64,000 bases of DNA from Synechococcus sp. J7-Johnson (GTDB lineage: Bacteria; Cyanobacteriota; Cyanobacteriia; PCC-6307; Cyanobiaceae). Under the pieces are notes generated by a model, which searched no databases, was not told the DNA's origin, and worked only from the letters and a program-made list of their open reading frames with translations. The stretch spans positions 52,788-116,787 of the forward strand of contig NZ_JAGQBU010000007.1 of NCBI RefSeq assembly GCF_024345795.1, in the 5' to 3' direction. Position numbers and translations under genes: made by a program. Shown one piece after another: positions 36,069 through 44,904 of the stretch (its first letter is position 1; each line of letters starts with the position of its first letter).

Positions 36069-36755
36069 TTGATCCAAACCCAATCCCCGATTTTCTCCGC
36101 GCCGACCCCCACCGCAATCCGCCGCTGGTTTCGGTTGTTCGGCCCAGTGAGGCTGCTGCTCTGCGGCCTGGCGGCCCTGGTGGTGATCTGGATCGAGCAG
36201 GTGGTGCTGAGTCAGCAGGAGCCGGCGTTCGATGAGGCCGTGCTGGTCTGGCTGGGAGATCGCATCCCCGAGAGCATCGGTCGCTTTCTGGTGATCGTTT
36301 ATCAGGTGAGCGGCACCCGCTTCACGGCGATGCTGGTGCTGGCGGCACTGATCTTCCTGTTGATCAAGCGATCGTGGAACCAACTGATCTGGGTCGCCAT
36401 CGGCACCAGCGGCATCCTCCTGATCGTGGATCGCTGGTTGAAGCCCCAATTCGATCGTGCTCGGCCCCTGGGCCGTCTGGTGGAGGTGATCGGCCGCAGT
36501 TTTCCCAGCGGCCATGCCGCCGGAGCCGTGGTCTTCTATTTCCTGATGTGCACGATCCTGGCGGAGCGTTACCCACAGCTGCGCCGCCCCCTGGTGCTTG
36601 GTTCCTCCCTCTGGGTGGGCCTGATCTGGGTGAGCACCCTCTATTGCCGGGTGCACTGGCTAACCGACATCATCGCGGGGGCAGCCGTGGGCTTCATCTG
36701 GCTGAGCATCTGCCTGACCAGCCTGCGCTTCTGCGCTGAGCGTCAGAGTGGCTGA
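36069..36755 (+). CDS. PAP2-family membrane phosphatase
   Basis: A 228-residue phosphatase of the type 2 phosphatidic acid phosphatase family, possibly acting on undecaprenyl or lipid phosphates. The three motifs are visible: KPQFDRARP (KxxxxxxRP), FPSGHAAGAV (PSGH) and STLYCRVHWLTDIIAG (SRxxxxxHxxxD-like, with Cys-Arg before His). Six hydrophobic helices are apparent. The start is TTG 36069. It overlaps the DUF1824 gene by 8 bp. Its position after a polyprenyl-sugar transferase gene suits a role in lipid-carrier recycling, which is inference. Confidence 0.9.
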   Translation: MIQTQSPIFSAPTPTAIRRWFRLFGPVRLLLCGLAALVVIWIEQVVLSQQEPAFDEAVLVWLGDRIPESIGRFLVIVYQVSGTRFTAMLVLAALIFLLIKRSWNQLIWVAIGTSGILLIVDRWLKPQFDRARPLGRLVEVIGRSFPSGHAAGAVVFYFLMCTILAERYPQLRRPLVLGSSLWVGLIWVSTLYCRVHWLTDIIAGAAVGFIWLSICLTSLRFCAERQSG

Positions 36756-37176
36756 GCCCGAACCGGCCGTCATGAACGCCAGCAGCAGCGCAACCTCCAG
36801 TGATCTCACCAGCCTGATGGGCCTGCGCAGCGCCCCCAGCCTGGATGCTGCCCAGCGTCTGGCCCAGGGCCAGGAGCTGAAGCAGCGCCTGGCGGCCTGT
36901 GACTGGTTCACGATCGGCGTGATGGCCCCATCGGCCCAGGCGGCCCTGACCGCCCTGCGGGCCTGCGAGGCCGCCCAGGGCTGGAGCCCGCTGCAGGGCG
37001 AGAGTGAGGAGCTTGTGGAGGGGCCCGTATTCCTGAAGGGGAATCAGCGCACGGGCCGCTTCCTGCTGCGGGCCGAGAGCGGCCTGGGGGAGGGGCTGCT
37101 GATCGGCGGTCAGAGCGACAGCCATCCGGAGGCCACCGGCACCTGGGGGCCCCTGCCCCTCGACTTTTTCGGCTGA
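36748..37176 (+). CDS. DUF1824 family protein
   Basis: A 142-residue cyanobacterial protein of unknown function. Family marks are CDWFTIGVMAPSAQAALTAL and GPVFLKGNQRTGRFLLRAE, ending TWGPLPLDFFG. It is soluble, with no signal peptide. GTG 36748 overlaps the PAP2 gene by 8 bp; ATG 36772 (MNASSSATSS) is an alternative that would remove the overlap. Confidence 0.83.
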   Translation: MAEPEPAVMNASSSATSSDLTSLMGLRSAPSLDAAQRLAQGQELKQRLAACDWFTIGVMAPSAQAALTALRACEAAQGWSPLQGESEELVEGPVFLKGNQRTGRFLLRAESGLGEGLLIGGQSDSHPEATGTWGPLPLDFFG

Positions 37177-37271
37177 TCACGGTGCAGCCTGCGCTGGCCT
37201 TCAGCTGGCCGGCCAGTCCTTAGGCTTGACCGCTGTTCTACGGCCACGCGGCCGGGCTGAGGAATCGATTG

Positions 37272-38225
37272 ATGGCTGGCACCACTCTGCGAATCGCCTC
37301 CCGCCGCAGCCAGCTGGCGATGGTGCAGACCCACTGGGTGCGCGATGAACTGACCAGGGCCCATCCGGACCTGGAGATCAGCATCGAAGCGATGGCAACC
37401 CAGGGCGACAAGATCCTGGATGTGGCTCTCGCCAAAATCGGCGACAAGGGCCTGTTCACCAAGGAACTGGAGGCCCAGATGCTGGTGGATCAAGCCGACA
37501 TCGCCGTGCACAGTCTCAAGGACCTGCCCACCAACCTCCCCGAAGGCCTGATGCTCGGCTGCATCACCGAGCGTGAAGATCCCGCCGATGCCCTGGTGCT
37601 GCACGAGCGCCACCGGGGCTGCAGCCTTGAAACCCTGCCGGAGGGCAGCGTGGTGGGCACAAGCTCGCTGCGGCGCCTTGCCCAGCTGCGCCACCACTTC
37701 CCCCACTTCCAGTTCAAGGACGTGCGCGGCAATGTGATCACCCGCATCGAGAAGCTCGATGGCGGCGGCTACGACTGCCTGATCCTGGCGGCCGCCGGCC
37801 TGGGACGCCTCGGCCTTGGCCACCGCATCGACGCCCTGATCGATCCCTCAATTTCTCTGCATGCGGTGGGCCAGGGGGCCCTGGGAATCGAATGCCGCCT
37901 CGGCGACAGCGCGGTTCTTGAGCAGATCAAGGTGCTGGAGCACACCCCCACCGCCCGCCGCTGTCTGGCGGAGCGGGCCTTCCTGCGCCAGCTCGAGGGA
38001 GGTTGCCAGGTGCCGATCGGTGTGAACAGCCGCTTCGAGGGGGAGGAACTGGTGCTCACGGGCATGGTTGCCAGCCTGGATGGCCTGCGCCTGATCCGGG
38101 ATGAGGCGCGGGGCCCCCAGCAGGACCCTGAAGCGATCGGCATCAGCCTCGCCCAGCTGCTGCGCAGCCAGGGCGCCGGTGAAATTCTGGAGGAGATCTT
38201 TGCAGCTGTCAGGCCCGAAGCCTGA
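37272..38225 (+). CDS. hemC: Porphobilinogen deaminase (hydroxymethylbilane synthase)
   Basis: Polymerises four porphobilinogens to hydroxymethylbilane for heme and chlorophyll. The 317-residue protein has [20 protein letters not shown], the cofactor-proximal [45 protein letters not shown], and the dipyrromethane-attachment Cys in [14 protein letters not shown] 37272 is preferred to the TTG one codon before. The 3' end overlaps the ClC start by 26 bp. Confidence 0.97.
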   Translation: MAGTTLRIASRRSQLAMVQTHWVRDELTRAHPDLEISIEAMATQGDKILDVALAKIGDKGLFTKELEAQMLVDQADIAVHSLKDLPTNLPEGLMLGCITEREDPADALVLHERHRGCSLETLPEGSVVGTSSLRRLAQLRHHFPHFQFKDVRGNVITRIEKLDGGGYDCLILAAAGLGRLGLGHRIDALIDPSISLHAVGQGALGIECRLGDSAVLEQIKVLEHTPTARRCLAERAFLRQLEGGCQVPIGVNSRFEGEELVLTGMVASLDGLRLIRDEARGPQQDPEAIGISLAQLLRSQGAGEILEEIFAAVRPEA

Positions 38226-40179
38226 GGCAGGCTCCGCCGCACCTCTGGAGGGCGACACCCGCGGGCTTCCCTTCCAGTGGAGCCTGCTGGCCTGGGCCGC
38301 GCTGGTGGGGATCCTCACCGGTGTGGCCGTGGTGGGCTTCCACTACCTGCTGGGATTCATCAACAATTTTCTGTTCGGCACCCTGGTGGAGTGGGTGCTC
38401 GATCTGGTGAGTTCTCAGCAGCTGGACACCACCACGGTGGAGGTGTTCAGCGCGCCGGATCCCGACTCCGGCACACCCCTTAAGGCACTGCTGCAGCTCG
38501 GTCTGGGTGGGGTTGGCTTTCTGCCGCCACCACCGCCGCCCCTGCCGGAGCCCACCCCCCTCCCGCCGATCGGACCCAGCGGTTGGCTGGCTTCCTGGCC
38601 GGTGGTCATCGCCCCCCTGCTGGGCGGCGTGGCGGTTGGGTTGTTGCGCCAGGTGGGCCGCGACCTCGGCCCCAGCCTGCCCAGCCTGATGGCGATGGCC
38701 GACGGGGCGGCTCCTGCCCTGCCGCGCCTGCCGGGACTGCGGCTGGTGGCTGCATCCCTGAGCCTGGGCAGTGGCGCTTCGCTGGGCCCCGAGGGGCCGA
38801 GCGTGGAGAGCGGCGGCAACCTTGGCCTGTGGGTGGCGCTACGGGGACGACTGCCGCCCGAATCCCAGAAGGCCCTGGTGGCCGCGGGTGTGGCAGCGGG
38901 ACTGGCGGCCGGCTTCAAGGCACCGATCGCCGGGGTGTTCTTTGCCTTCGAAGGTGCCTACAGCGCAATTCCCGGGCGGCCGAGTCTGCGGGCGGTGCTG
39001 GTGGCTGCGGTGGCGTCTTCGCTGGTGACCCAGCTGTGCCTCGGTGATGAGCCGATCTTCCGCCTGCCGGTCTATGAGGTTCGCTCACCCCTGGAGTTGC
39101 CGCTCTACCTGGGTCTGGGGCTGGTGGCCAGCCTGATGTCGTGGGCGTTGGTGAGTCTGCTGGCGGCCGGGCGCAGTGAGCCGGTGCAACAACGGTTTGC
39201 CCGTCTGCCCCTGTGGCTGCTCAATGGGCTCGGTGGCCTGGGCGTGGGTGTGATGGCCCTTGGCTTCCCCCAGGTGCTGGGAGTGGGCTACGACACGATC
39301 GAGGCCCTGCTCGGCAGCGAGGGGGGGGTGGCGCTCACCACCCTGGCGGCCCTGCTGGTGGTGAAGCTGCTGGCCACGGGCCTGAGCAATGCCACGGGGT
39401 TCGTTGGCGGCGGCTTTGCACCCGCCCTGTTTCTGGGGGCCGTGCTCGGCAATCTCTACGGCCAGCTGCTGGGGGACAGCGGTTTCGGTCTGCCGGTGGC
39501 GGAACCGCCGGCCTACGCCATGGTGGGCATGGCGGCAGTGCTTGCCGGCAGTGCCAGAGCGCCGCTGACGGCGCTGCTGTTGCTGTTCGAGCTCACCCAC
39601 GACATTCGCATCGTGCTGCCGCTGATGGCAGCCACCGGCCTCAGCGCCGTGCTGGTGGAACGCTGGCAGGGACTGGCGGACCCAGGCATGCTCGGGCCGG
39701 ATCCAGCCGAAGAGGAACGGCGACAAGGGCTGGCTGCCCTGCCGGTGATCGAGGCCCTTGAGGCGGAGGCCCCGCTGGTGCTGAAGGCCGACATCCCCGC
39801 CAGGGCGGCCCTGGGGCTGCTGATCGAAGCCCACGGCCACTGCCTGGTGGTGGAGCGCGACGGCTGGGTGATCGGTGTCGTGACCCTGATCGACCTGCAA
39901 CGGGCGATCAGCGCCGGCCACGGGGGTGAAGGGCTGCCGCTGGAGGAGTGCCGCCGCTCCGATCTGCTCTGGCTGCCGGCTCAGGCGAACCTAGCCCAGC
40001 TGGAGGACCAGCTGGTGCCCAATGGGCTGCGCCAGGTGCCGGTCTTCGATCTCGACGGTCCTGGACTGGCCCAGCTACCTGCCGGCTTGCCGAACAGCGG
40101 CTTGCCGGCTCATGCCCTGCTGGGCCTGGCCAGCCGTGATGGCATGGCCAGGGCCCTCGCCCGCAAGCTTCGGATCTGA
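38200..40179 (+). CDS. ClC-family chloride channel/antiporter with CBS domains
   Basis: A 659-residue ClC protein. Selectivity-filter regions are recognisable: [20 protein letters not shown] (the GxEGP motif is present as GPEGP) and [20 protein letters not shown] (GGxFxP type). An unusual Pro-rich loop ([16 protein letters not shown]) interrupts the N-terminal half. The C-terminus from about 525 carries a CBS pair with LPVIEALE and [23 protein letters not shown] 38200 is the start because a GGAGGAG lies 5 bp upstream; it sits inside hemC. Confidence 0.92.
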   Translation: MQLSGPKPEAGSAAPLEGDTRGLPFQWSLLAWAALVGILTGVAVVGFHYLLGFINNFLFGTLVEWVLDLVSSQQLDTTTVEVFSAPDPDSGTPLKALLQLGLGGVGFLPPPPPPLPEPTPLPPIGPSGWLASWPVVIAPLLGGVAVGLLRQVGRDLGPSLPSLMAMADGAAPALPRLPGLRLVAASLSLGSGASLGPEGPSVESGGNLGLWVALRGRLPPESQKALVAAGVAAGLAAGFKAPIAGVFFAFEGAYSAIPGRPSLRAVLVAAVASSLVTQLCLGDEPIFRLPVYEVRSPLELPLYLGLGLVASLMSWALVSLLAAGRSEPVQQRFARLPLWLLNGLGGLGVGVMALGFPQVLGVGYDTIEALLGSEGGVALTTLAALLVVKLLATGLSNATGFVGGGFAPALFLGAVLGNLYGQLLGDSGFGLPVAEPPAYAMVGMAAVLAGSARAPLTALLLLFELTHDIRIVLPLMAATGLSAVLVERWQGLADPGMLGPDPAEEERRQGLAALPVIEALEAEAPLVLKADIPARAALGLLIEAHGHCLVVERDGWVIGVVTLIDLQRAISAGHGGEGLPLEECRRSDLLWLPAQANLAQLEDQLVPNGLRQVPVFDLDGPGLAQLPAGLPNSGLPAHALLGLASRDGMARALARKLRI

Positions 40180-40181
40180 GC

Positions 40182-40850
40182 TCAGCGCACCACCACCACG
40201 GGCGTGCCCACCTCCACCATCTCGAACAGCTTGCGCACATGCTCATGGAACATGCGCACGCAGCCATTAGTCACGGCGGCGCGGGAGCTCACGGTCCAGG
40301 CCCAGGCGTTGGGGGTGCCGTGGATGCCGAACTGATTGGGTCCCTTGGTCTTGAAGCCGATCCAGCGGTCGCCGAGGGGACCATTGGGGCCGAGCACACC
40401 TTTCTTCTGGCCTGAGCTGGTGCTCACGTACTGAGGATTGATCACCTTGTTGGTGACATTGAAGGTGCCGGTGGGTGTGGGGGTGGCGGGATCACCGATC
40501 GCCACCGGCCAGGGGCCATAGACCTTGCCGTCGCGCTCGAGGCGGATCTCCCGCTTGCCCAGGGCCAGCAGGATCCTGGAGCTGTTGACCGGAGCCGCCT
40601 GGGGAGCAACCGGAGCGCCAGCCGGAGCCGGGGAAGCAGCGGGGGGCGCAGGGGGAGGGTCAGCCTGGAGCACCGCTGCCGGGCTGCCGATCGCCGGAGT
40701 GCTGGGGATCGGAGCTGTGGGGGTGATGATGCCGCCGCTGCTGGCCAGGGCCATGGGGGAGCCGGCGACCCAGAGGCTGGCGAAACCTGTGAACAGGCCT
40801 GCTGCAACCCGGGCGGGAGCCAGCGATGAACGGGAGTGGGTGAAGCGCAT
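40182..40850 (-). CDS. L,D-transpeptidase (YkuD domain), secreted
   Basis: A 222-residue protein with an N-terminal signal peptide (AAGLFTGFASLWVAGSPMALA), a Pro/Ala-rich linker (75-105), and a YkuD catalytic domain: IGFKTKGPNQFGIHGTPN then TNGCVRMFHEHVRKLFEMV, giving the catalytic His and Cys (usual S-x-G-C-R-M, here N-G-C-V-R-M). It forms 3-3 cross-links or attaches proteins to peptidoglycan. It ends 2 bp from the convergent ClC gene. Confidence 0.92.
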   Translation of the reverse strand: MRFTHSRSSLAPARVAAGLFTGFASLWVAGSPMALASSGGIITPTAPIPSTPAIGSPAAVLQADPPPAPPAASPAPAGAPVAPQAAPVNSSRILLALGKREIRLERDGKVYGPWPVAIGDPATPTPTGTFNVTNKVINPQYVSTSSGQKKGVLGPNGPLGDRWIGFKTKGPNQFGIHGTPNAWAWTVSSRAAVTNGCVRMFHEHVRKLFEMVEVGTPVVVVR

Positions 40851-40897
40851 GCGGTTAATAGAGGCTTTGGACAGAAAAGGCGACCGTAGGGGGCGGT

Positions 40898-41485
40898 TCA
40901 GTTCACCAGTTTGGCGTCAATCTGCTCGAGATAGCGCGCCTCGCACTCCTTGATGATCCGAACAGCCTCCTGGGTGTTGAGAAAGTCATTGACTTTGCAG
41001 GTGCCGGGCTTCTTCAGGTCCTTGTAGTGCTCCCAGTAGTACTGGGTTTCCTTGAGCCAGTGGGCGCCGAGCTGCTCGTAGCTGGTGATGTGATCCATCC
41101 GCTTGTCATCGGCCAGTACGGCGATCACCTTGTCGTCCACCTCACCGCCGTCATCGAAGGTCATGATGCCGATGATTCGGGCCTCCACCAGGCTGCCGGG
41201 CACCAGGGGTTCGGTGACGCCCACGATCTCAATGTCGAGCGGATCGCCGTCCTCATCCCAGGTGCGGGGGATACAGCCGTAGGCGAAGGGGTAGGAAAGC
41301 GAGGAGTAGCCCACCCGATCAAGCTTGAGATGGCCGGTTTCGGTGATCAGCTCGTATTTATTGATGGTCATCGAGTTGAGCTCGACGATCGCATTCAGCC
41401 GCAGTTCCTCTTCATCGGCGAACGCTGGCAGCACATGCAGCAGGTTGAGCATGGTGCGGCTGGGGGCGTGGTCGATGTTCGCCAT
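40898..41485 (-). CDS. Second family I inorganic pyrophosphatase, catalytic set complete
   Basis: A 195-residue pyrophosphatase unlike the copy at 19.1 kb. All active-site residues are in place: Glu in VELNSMTINKYEL with Lys43 and Glu45, Arg57, SYPFAYGCIP, the full signature D79-G80-D81-P82-L83-D84, MTFDDGGEVDDKVIAV, and YWEHYKDLKKPG. Its divergence from the cyanobacterial paralogue suggests a separate origin, possibly acquired. It likely hydrolyses the pyrophosphate from biosynthetic reactions. ATG 41485 has no close competitor. Confidence 0.92.
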   Translation of the reverse strand: MANIDHAPSRTMLNLLHVLPAFADEEELRLNAIVELNSMTINKYELITETGHLKLDRVGYSSLSYPFAYGCIPRTWDEDGDPLDIEIVGVTEPLVPGSLVEARIIGIMTFDDGGEVDDKVIAVLADDKRMDHITSYEQLGAHWLKETQYYWEHYKDLKKPGTCKVNDFLNTQEAVRIIKECEARYLEQIDAKLVN

Positions 41486-41551
41486 GGGGCGTCGCGAAGC
41501 GGCTGCGGCGGCATCTTACGGACGCCGGGCTGAGCTGATGCCAGGCCCGAC

Positions 41552-43066
41552 TCAACTGGTCTCGAGCAGCCGGTCGACCTTGCCGCTGAGGTAACGCAGG
41601 AACGGGCTGGCGCTCAGGGGCGCCCCGGTGACCTGGGCCACCAGCTCCTCTCCATTGACAGAGCGGCCCAGGGGCCAGACGTTCTCACTCAGCCAGTGCT
41701 GAAGCCGTGATTCCTCAGCCGCGCCCACCACCGACTCAATCGGCCCGAGCTCGCGCTCCATCGACTCGGCCAGCTGGGCACTGATCAGGTGGCCGAGGGC
41801 ATAGGAGGGGAAGTAGCCGAACAGGCCTTCGGCCCAGTGGATGTCCTGCAGGCAACCTTCGGCATCACGCTCCGGCCTGATCCCCAGCAGCTCACCCATG
41901 CGCCGATTCCAGAGCTCGGGCAGCTCCGACACCGGCAACCCCTGCTCCACCAGGGCCAGCTCCAGCTCGAAGCGGAGCACGATGTGGAGGCAATAGGTCA
42001 GCTCGTCGGCTTCCACCCGGATCAGCCCCGGCCGCATCGGGTTGAGCCCTCGCCAGAAGGATTGGCTGCCGCCCCAGGGATCGCTGCCCAGTGCCCCGCT
42101 GAAGCGGCCATGCCAGCGGCTGGCAAAGGCCTGGCTGCGCGCCACCCGGCACTCCCAGAACAACGACTGCGACTCATGGACCCCCATCGAGGTGGCCTCC
42201 CCCAGGGGCCAGGGGAAGTAGTGGTCGTCGCCGCGGGGCAGCCCCTGCTCATAGAGGGAGTGGCCCCATTCATGGGCGGTGGCCAGGAATGCTGAAAAGG
42301 GTTGATCCGGCACCACCCGGCTGGTGATGCGGTAATCGGCCGGGCCCAGGGTGCAGGAGAAGGGATGGGCCGAGCGGGAGCGCTGGCAGCGGCTGGGGTC
42401 GTAGCCCCAGCTCTCGAGCAGCTCGGCGCAGAGGGTCTCCTGCAGCTCCTCCGGGATTGCGGCAGCAGCAGGCGATGAGGCCCGCACCCGCTCCAGCAGC
42501 GGCGGGATCCCTTCAGAGAGGGGCGTGAACAGCTCCTGGAGGCGGTCCTTGCTGACATCGGGCTCGAAGGGCTGGGCCAGGATCTCCCAGGGGCTGCGCC
42601 CGGCTGGTTCGATCGGCGTCAGCTGGGCGGCCTGCTCACGACGCAGTTGCAGCAGCTCCTCGAGCGCCGGTGCAAAGACCGCGAAGTCGTTGCTGCGCCT
42701 GGCTTCCTGCCAGACGGCATTGCCCCGGGACTGGGCTGCGGCAAGGCGGGCCACCAGCTGGGGATCCAGGCTGCGCTGCCGCTCCAGTTCCTGCCTCAGC
42801 AGCTGCAGATTCCGCCGCGTGGAGGCGGGGGCGTAGTGATCAACCTCGGCCTCGGCCGCCGCCACCAGGCCCGCGTAGGTCTCGCTGCTCTGCCGCTCGT
42901 GCAGCTGGCTCGCCAGCAGGGACAGCTGCTGACCCCGCCAGTCGGCGCCAGCGGGTGGCATCACCGTGTTCTGGTCGTAGTAGAGCGCGCTGCTGATGGA
43001 ACCCAGGAGCCGGGTCTGATGCAGATGCTCACGGAGGCGCACAAGGGCCTGACCCGGCTGGGGCAT
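41552..43066 (-). CDS. M32 metallocarboxypeptidase
   Basis: A 504-residue carboxypeptidase Taq-type enzyme that removes C-terminal residues from peptides. The zinc motif HEWGHSLYEQG (HExxH form) and the downstream Glu in MGVHESQSLFWE are present, with ALYYDQNTVMPPAG at the N-terminus and WAEGLFGYFPSYALGHLISAQ (first 20 residues of that block) near the C-terminus, both M32 hallmarks. ATG 43066 (MPQPGQALVRLREHLH) fits homologues better than 43093. Confidence 0.94.
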   Translation of the reverse strand: MPQPGQALVRLREHLHQTRLLGSISSALYYDQNTVMPPAGADWRGQQLSLLASQLHERQSSETYAGLVAAAEAEVDHYAPASTRRNLQLLRQELERQRSLDPQLVARLAAAQSRGNAVWQEARRSNDFAVFAPALEELLQLRREQAAQLTPIEPAGRSPWEILAQPFEPDVSKDRLQELFTPLSEGIPPLLERVRASSPAAAAIPEELQETLCAELLESWGYDPSRCQRSRSAHPFSCTLGPADYRITSRVVPDQPFSAFLATAHEWGHSLYEQGLPRGDDHYFPWPLGEATSMGVHESQSLFWECRVARSQAFASRWHGRFSGALGSDPWGGSQSFWRGLNPMRPGLIRVEADELTYCLHIVLRFELELALVEQGLPVSELPELWNRRMGELLGIRPERDAEGCLQDIHWAEGLFGYFPSYALGHLISAQLAESMERELGPIESVVGAAEESRLQHWLSENVWPLGRSVNGEELVAQVTGAPLSASPFLRYLSGKVDRLLETS

Positions 43067-43108
43067 GGGACGGGAGCAGGGTGACGGCCCCAAGCATGGC
43101 GCTGAGTA

Positions 43109-43531
43109 TCAACCAGCCGTTGGCCTGAGCGTCTCCCAGTGCAGGTCCATCGCCACCGAGCCCTCGAGGCTGCGTTTGACAGGGCAACCCTCGGCAGCGC
43201 GCTGCAGCAGACGGATCTGATCGTCGCCCAGGCCTGCCGGCAGGGACACCCAGACCGTGAGCCGCTCGATCTGGCGGACTCCGCCGCTGGTCATTGTTTT
43301 CTCCACCCGGGCCGTGCAGCCCTGGAGCGGGATGGTGTGGCGTTCCGCCACGATGCCCATGATCGTCAGGATTCAGGTCGCCAGGGCGGTGGCCACCAGG
43401 TCGGTGGGCGAGAACCGTTCCCCCAGCCCCTGGTTGTCCGTGGGGGCGTCGGTGCTGAGATCCGAGCCGGAAGGACCATGGCTGGCCGTGCAGCGCAGTG
43501 CCCCCTCGTACTGGCACAGGATCGTGGTCAT
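43109..43531 (-). CDS. OsmC-family protein with in-frame TGA at the peroxidatic Cys position (candidate selenoprotein)
   Basis: OsmC/Ohr proteins are cytoplasmic thiol peroxidases that reduce organic hydroperoxides with two cysteines. Read through the TGA at 43375-43373 (codon 53), the frame encodes 140 residues, the usual OsmC length. Before it lies FSPTDLVATALAT; after it ILTIMGIVAERHTIPLQGC. Relatives have ...ALGSC or ...ALGTC at this site, so codon 53 takes the place of the first (peroxidatic) Cys. The second Cys is present as C116 in AAEGCPVKRSLEG. Nothing else in the frame is damaged. A hairpin follows the TGA. The alternatives are recoding as selenocysteine, or a nonsense mutation that leaves a dead 52-residue fragment. 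No sel genes are in this window. ATG 43567 is an alternative start. Confidence 0.7.
43337..43351 (-). promoter_or_regulatory. Candidate bacterial SECIS hairpin
   Basis: On the minus strand, GTGGCG-GAA-CGCCAC forms a 6-bp perfect stem with a 3-nt loop that begins with G. It starts 21 nt after the TGA and its apical loop is 27 nt after it. That fits the bacterial SECIS description I know: a short stem within the coding sequence, G in the first two loop positions, and roughly 16-37 nt from the UGA. Short GC hairpins are common in GC-rich DNA, so the structure alone proves little. Confidence 0.5.
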
Positions 43532-43664
43532 CAACTCAGGAGCGGCTGGATCGCTACCCAGCATCATGTGATTCTGACGGCGCGGCGGCGGGTCGTTGAT
43601 GTTCTGGCCGGCCTCGGTAGTTTGTGCGTCGAGGGCCTTGATCCAGGCCTCACGGACGGGCCCC

Positions 43665-44138
43665 ATGCTGCTGGCCGAGATTCTGACCAACCGCAGCCTC
43701 AGCGATGAATCGGCTGTGGTGGGCCTCTCCAAAGCGATCCAGCTCTCGGTGGCGCCGGTGTTCCTGCTCACCAGCCTCACCGGCCTGCTGGGGATGTTCA
43801 CCACAAGGCTGGCGCGGATAATCGATCGCACCCGCTTCATCCAGGAGGCGTATGAGCGCAGCGACCTGGCTCAGGCCAAGCGCCTGCGGGAAACCCTGGA
43901 GATGCAGCGCCGCCGCACCTTCCTGATCAACCGCGCCATCCTCCGCACCACCATCACGGCCTTGCTGGTGTCAGGGGTGGTGGCGGTGATGTTCATCAGT
44001 GCCGTGGCCGCACTCGACCTGGCGGCCATCGTGGTGCCGGTGTTCGTGCTGGCGATGTCCGCGCTGATCGTGGGGCTGGTGCTGTTTCTGCTGGAAGTGC
44101 AGCTGGCCATCGGCCAGAACCCCCGCCGTTACTACTGA
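43665..44138 (+). CDS. DUF2721 family membrane protein
   Basis: A 157-residue protein with three hydrophobic helices: IQLSVAPVFLLTSLTGLLGM, TTITALLVSGVVAVMFISAV and IVVPVFVLAMSALIVGLVLF. The charged loop TRLARIIDRTRFIQE between helices 1 and 2 is the family signature. Function unknown. ATG 43665 begins MLLAEILTNRSLSDE. It is divergent from the OsmC gene. Confidence 0.85.
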   Translation: MLLAEILTNRSLSDESAVVGLSKAIQLSVAPVFLLTSLTGLLGMFTTRLARIIDRTRFIQEAYERSDLAQAKRLRETLEMQRRRTFLINRAILRTTITALLVSGVVAVMFISAVAALDLAAIVVPVFVLAMSALIVGLVLFLLEVQLAIGQNPRRYY

Positions 44139-44152
44139 AAGCAAGGGGCAGC

Positions 44153-44884
44153 ATGGATTCCGGCGGATTCATTGAGCGACAGGCGCAGTCGCGCCGGGAG
44201 GTGATGGCCATGCTGGAGAGCAGGAGCCTGATGGTGGTCAGCGGCCGCCGGCTGGTGATCTCTCTGCTCACCGGGTTGATCGCCGATCGCTGCCAGTGGT
44301 TCGGCTCCGCCACAAGTGAAGCTGAGGCGCTGGAGCTGATGAGCGAGCGGCAGCCGCACTTGCTGTTCGTGACCCACCCTTTGCGTCCCGGCAGTGGCCT
44401 TGAGCTGGTTCGCCGTGCCAAGGCTCTGCACCCGACGCTGCCCTGCCTGCTCTTGCTGGAAGATGAATCCCCGCCACTGGTGCGCGCCGCGCTGGAAGTC
44501 CACTGCGACGGCATCTGTGCCGATCGGGGCGTGGGATTCGGCAATCTGGTGGCGGCCACCAGGGCCGTGCTAGGCGGCGGCTTCTACATGGACCCCCAAC
44601 TGAGGGATCTGCTCACCCAGGCCTGCCGCAGCAGCCGTGCTCCGGCGGGGCCGGGCCTGAGTGAGCGGGAACAGGAGGTACTCGAGTTGGTGGTGCGGGG
44701 ATATCAGAATCCCCAGATCGCATCCCGGTTACACCTCTCGGTTGAAACGGTGCGCAGTCATCTGAAATCAGCGTTTCAGAAGCTGGGGGCCGCCGGACGC
44801 ACCCAGGCGGCGGTGATGGCGGTCCGTCAGGGGCTGGTGAGCTGGCACCTGCATGAGCTGCCTGATCCGGGCCGAAGTAAGTGA
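44153..44884 (+). CDS. LuxR/NarL-type regulator with degenerate receiver domain
   Basis: A 243-residue DNA-binding protein. The C-terminal GerE/LuxR helix-turn-helix is canonical: LSEREQEVLELVVRGYQNPQ then IASRLHLSVETVRSHLKSAF. The N-terminal 130 residues follow the receiver fold, but the strand that should end in the phosphorylated Asp reads HLLFVTHPLRPGSGLELV, with Thr-His in its place. The conserved Lys near strand 5 is not evident. It therefore probably works without phosphorylation or senses something else. It starts 14 bp after the DUF2721 gene. Confidence 0.87.
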   Translation: MDSGGFIERQAQSRREVMAMLESRSLMVVSGRRLVISLLTGLIADRCQWFGSATSEAEALELMSERQPHLLFVTHPLRPGSGLELVRRAKALHPTLPCLLLLEDESPPLVRAALEVHCDGICADRGVGFGNLVAATRAVLGGGFYMDPQLRDLLTQACRSSRAPAGPGLSEREQEVLELVVRGYQNPQIASRLHLSVETVRSHLKSAFQKLGAAGRTQAAVMAVRQGLVSWHLHELPDPGRSK

Positions 44885-44904
44885 ACCGGCTCACTTGCGT
44901 CAGC

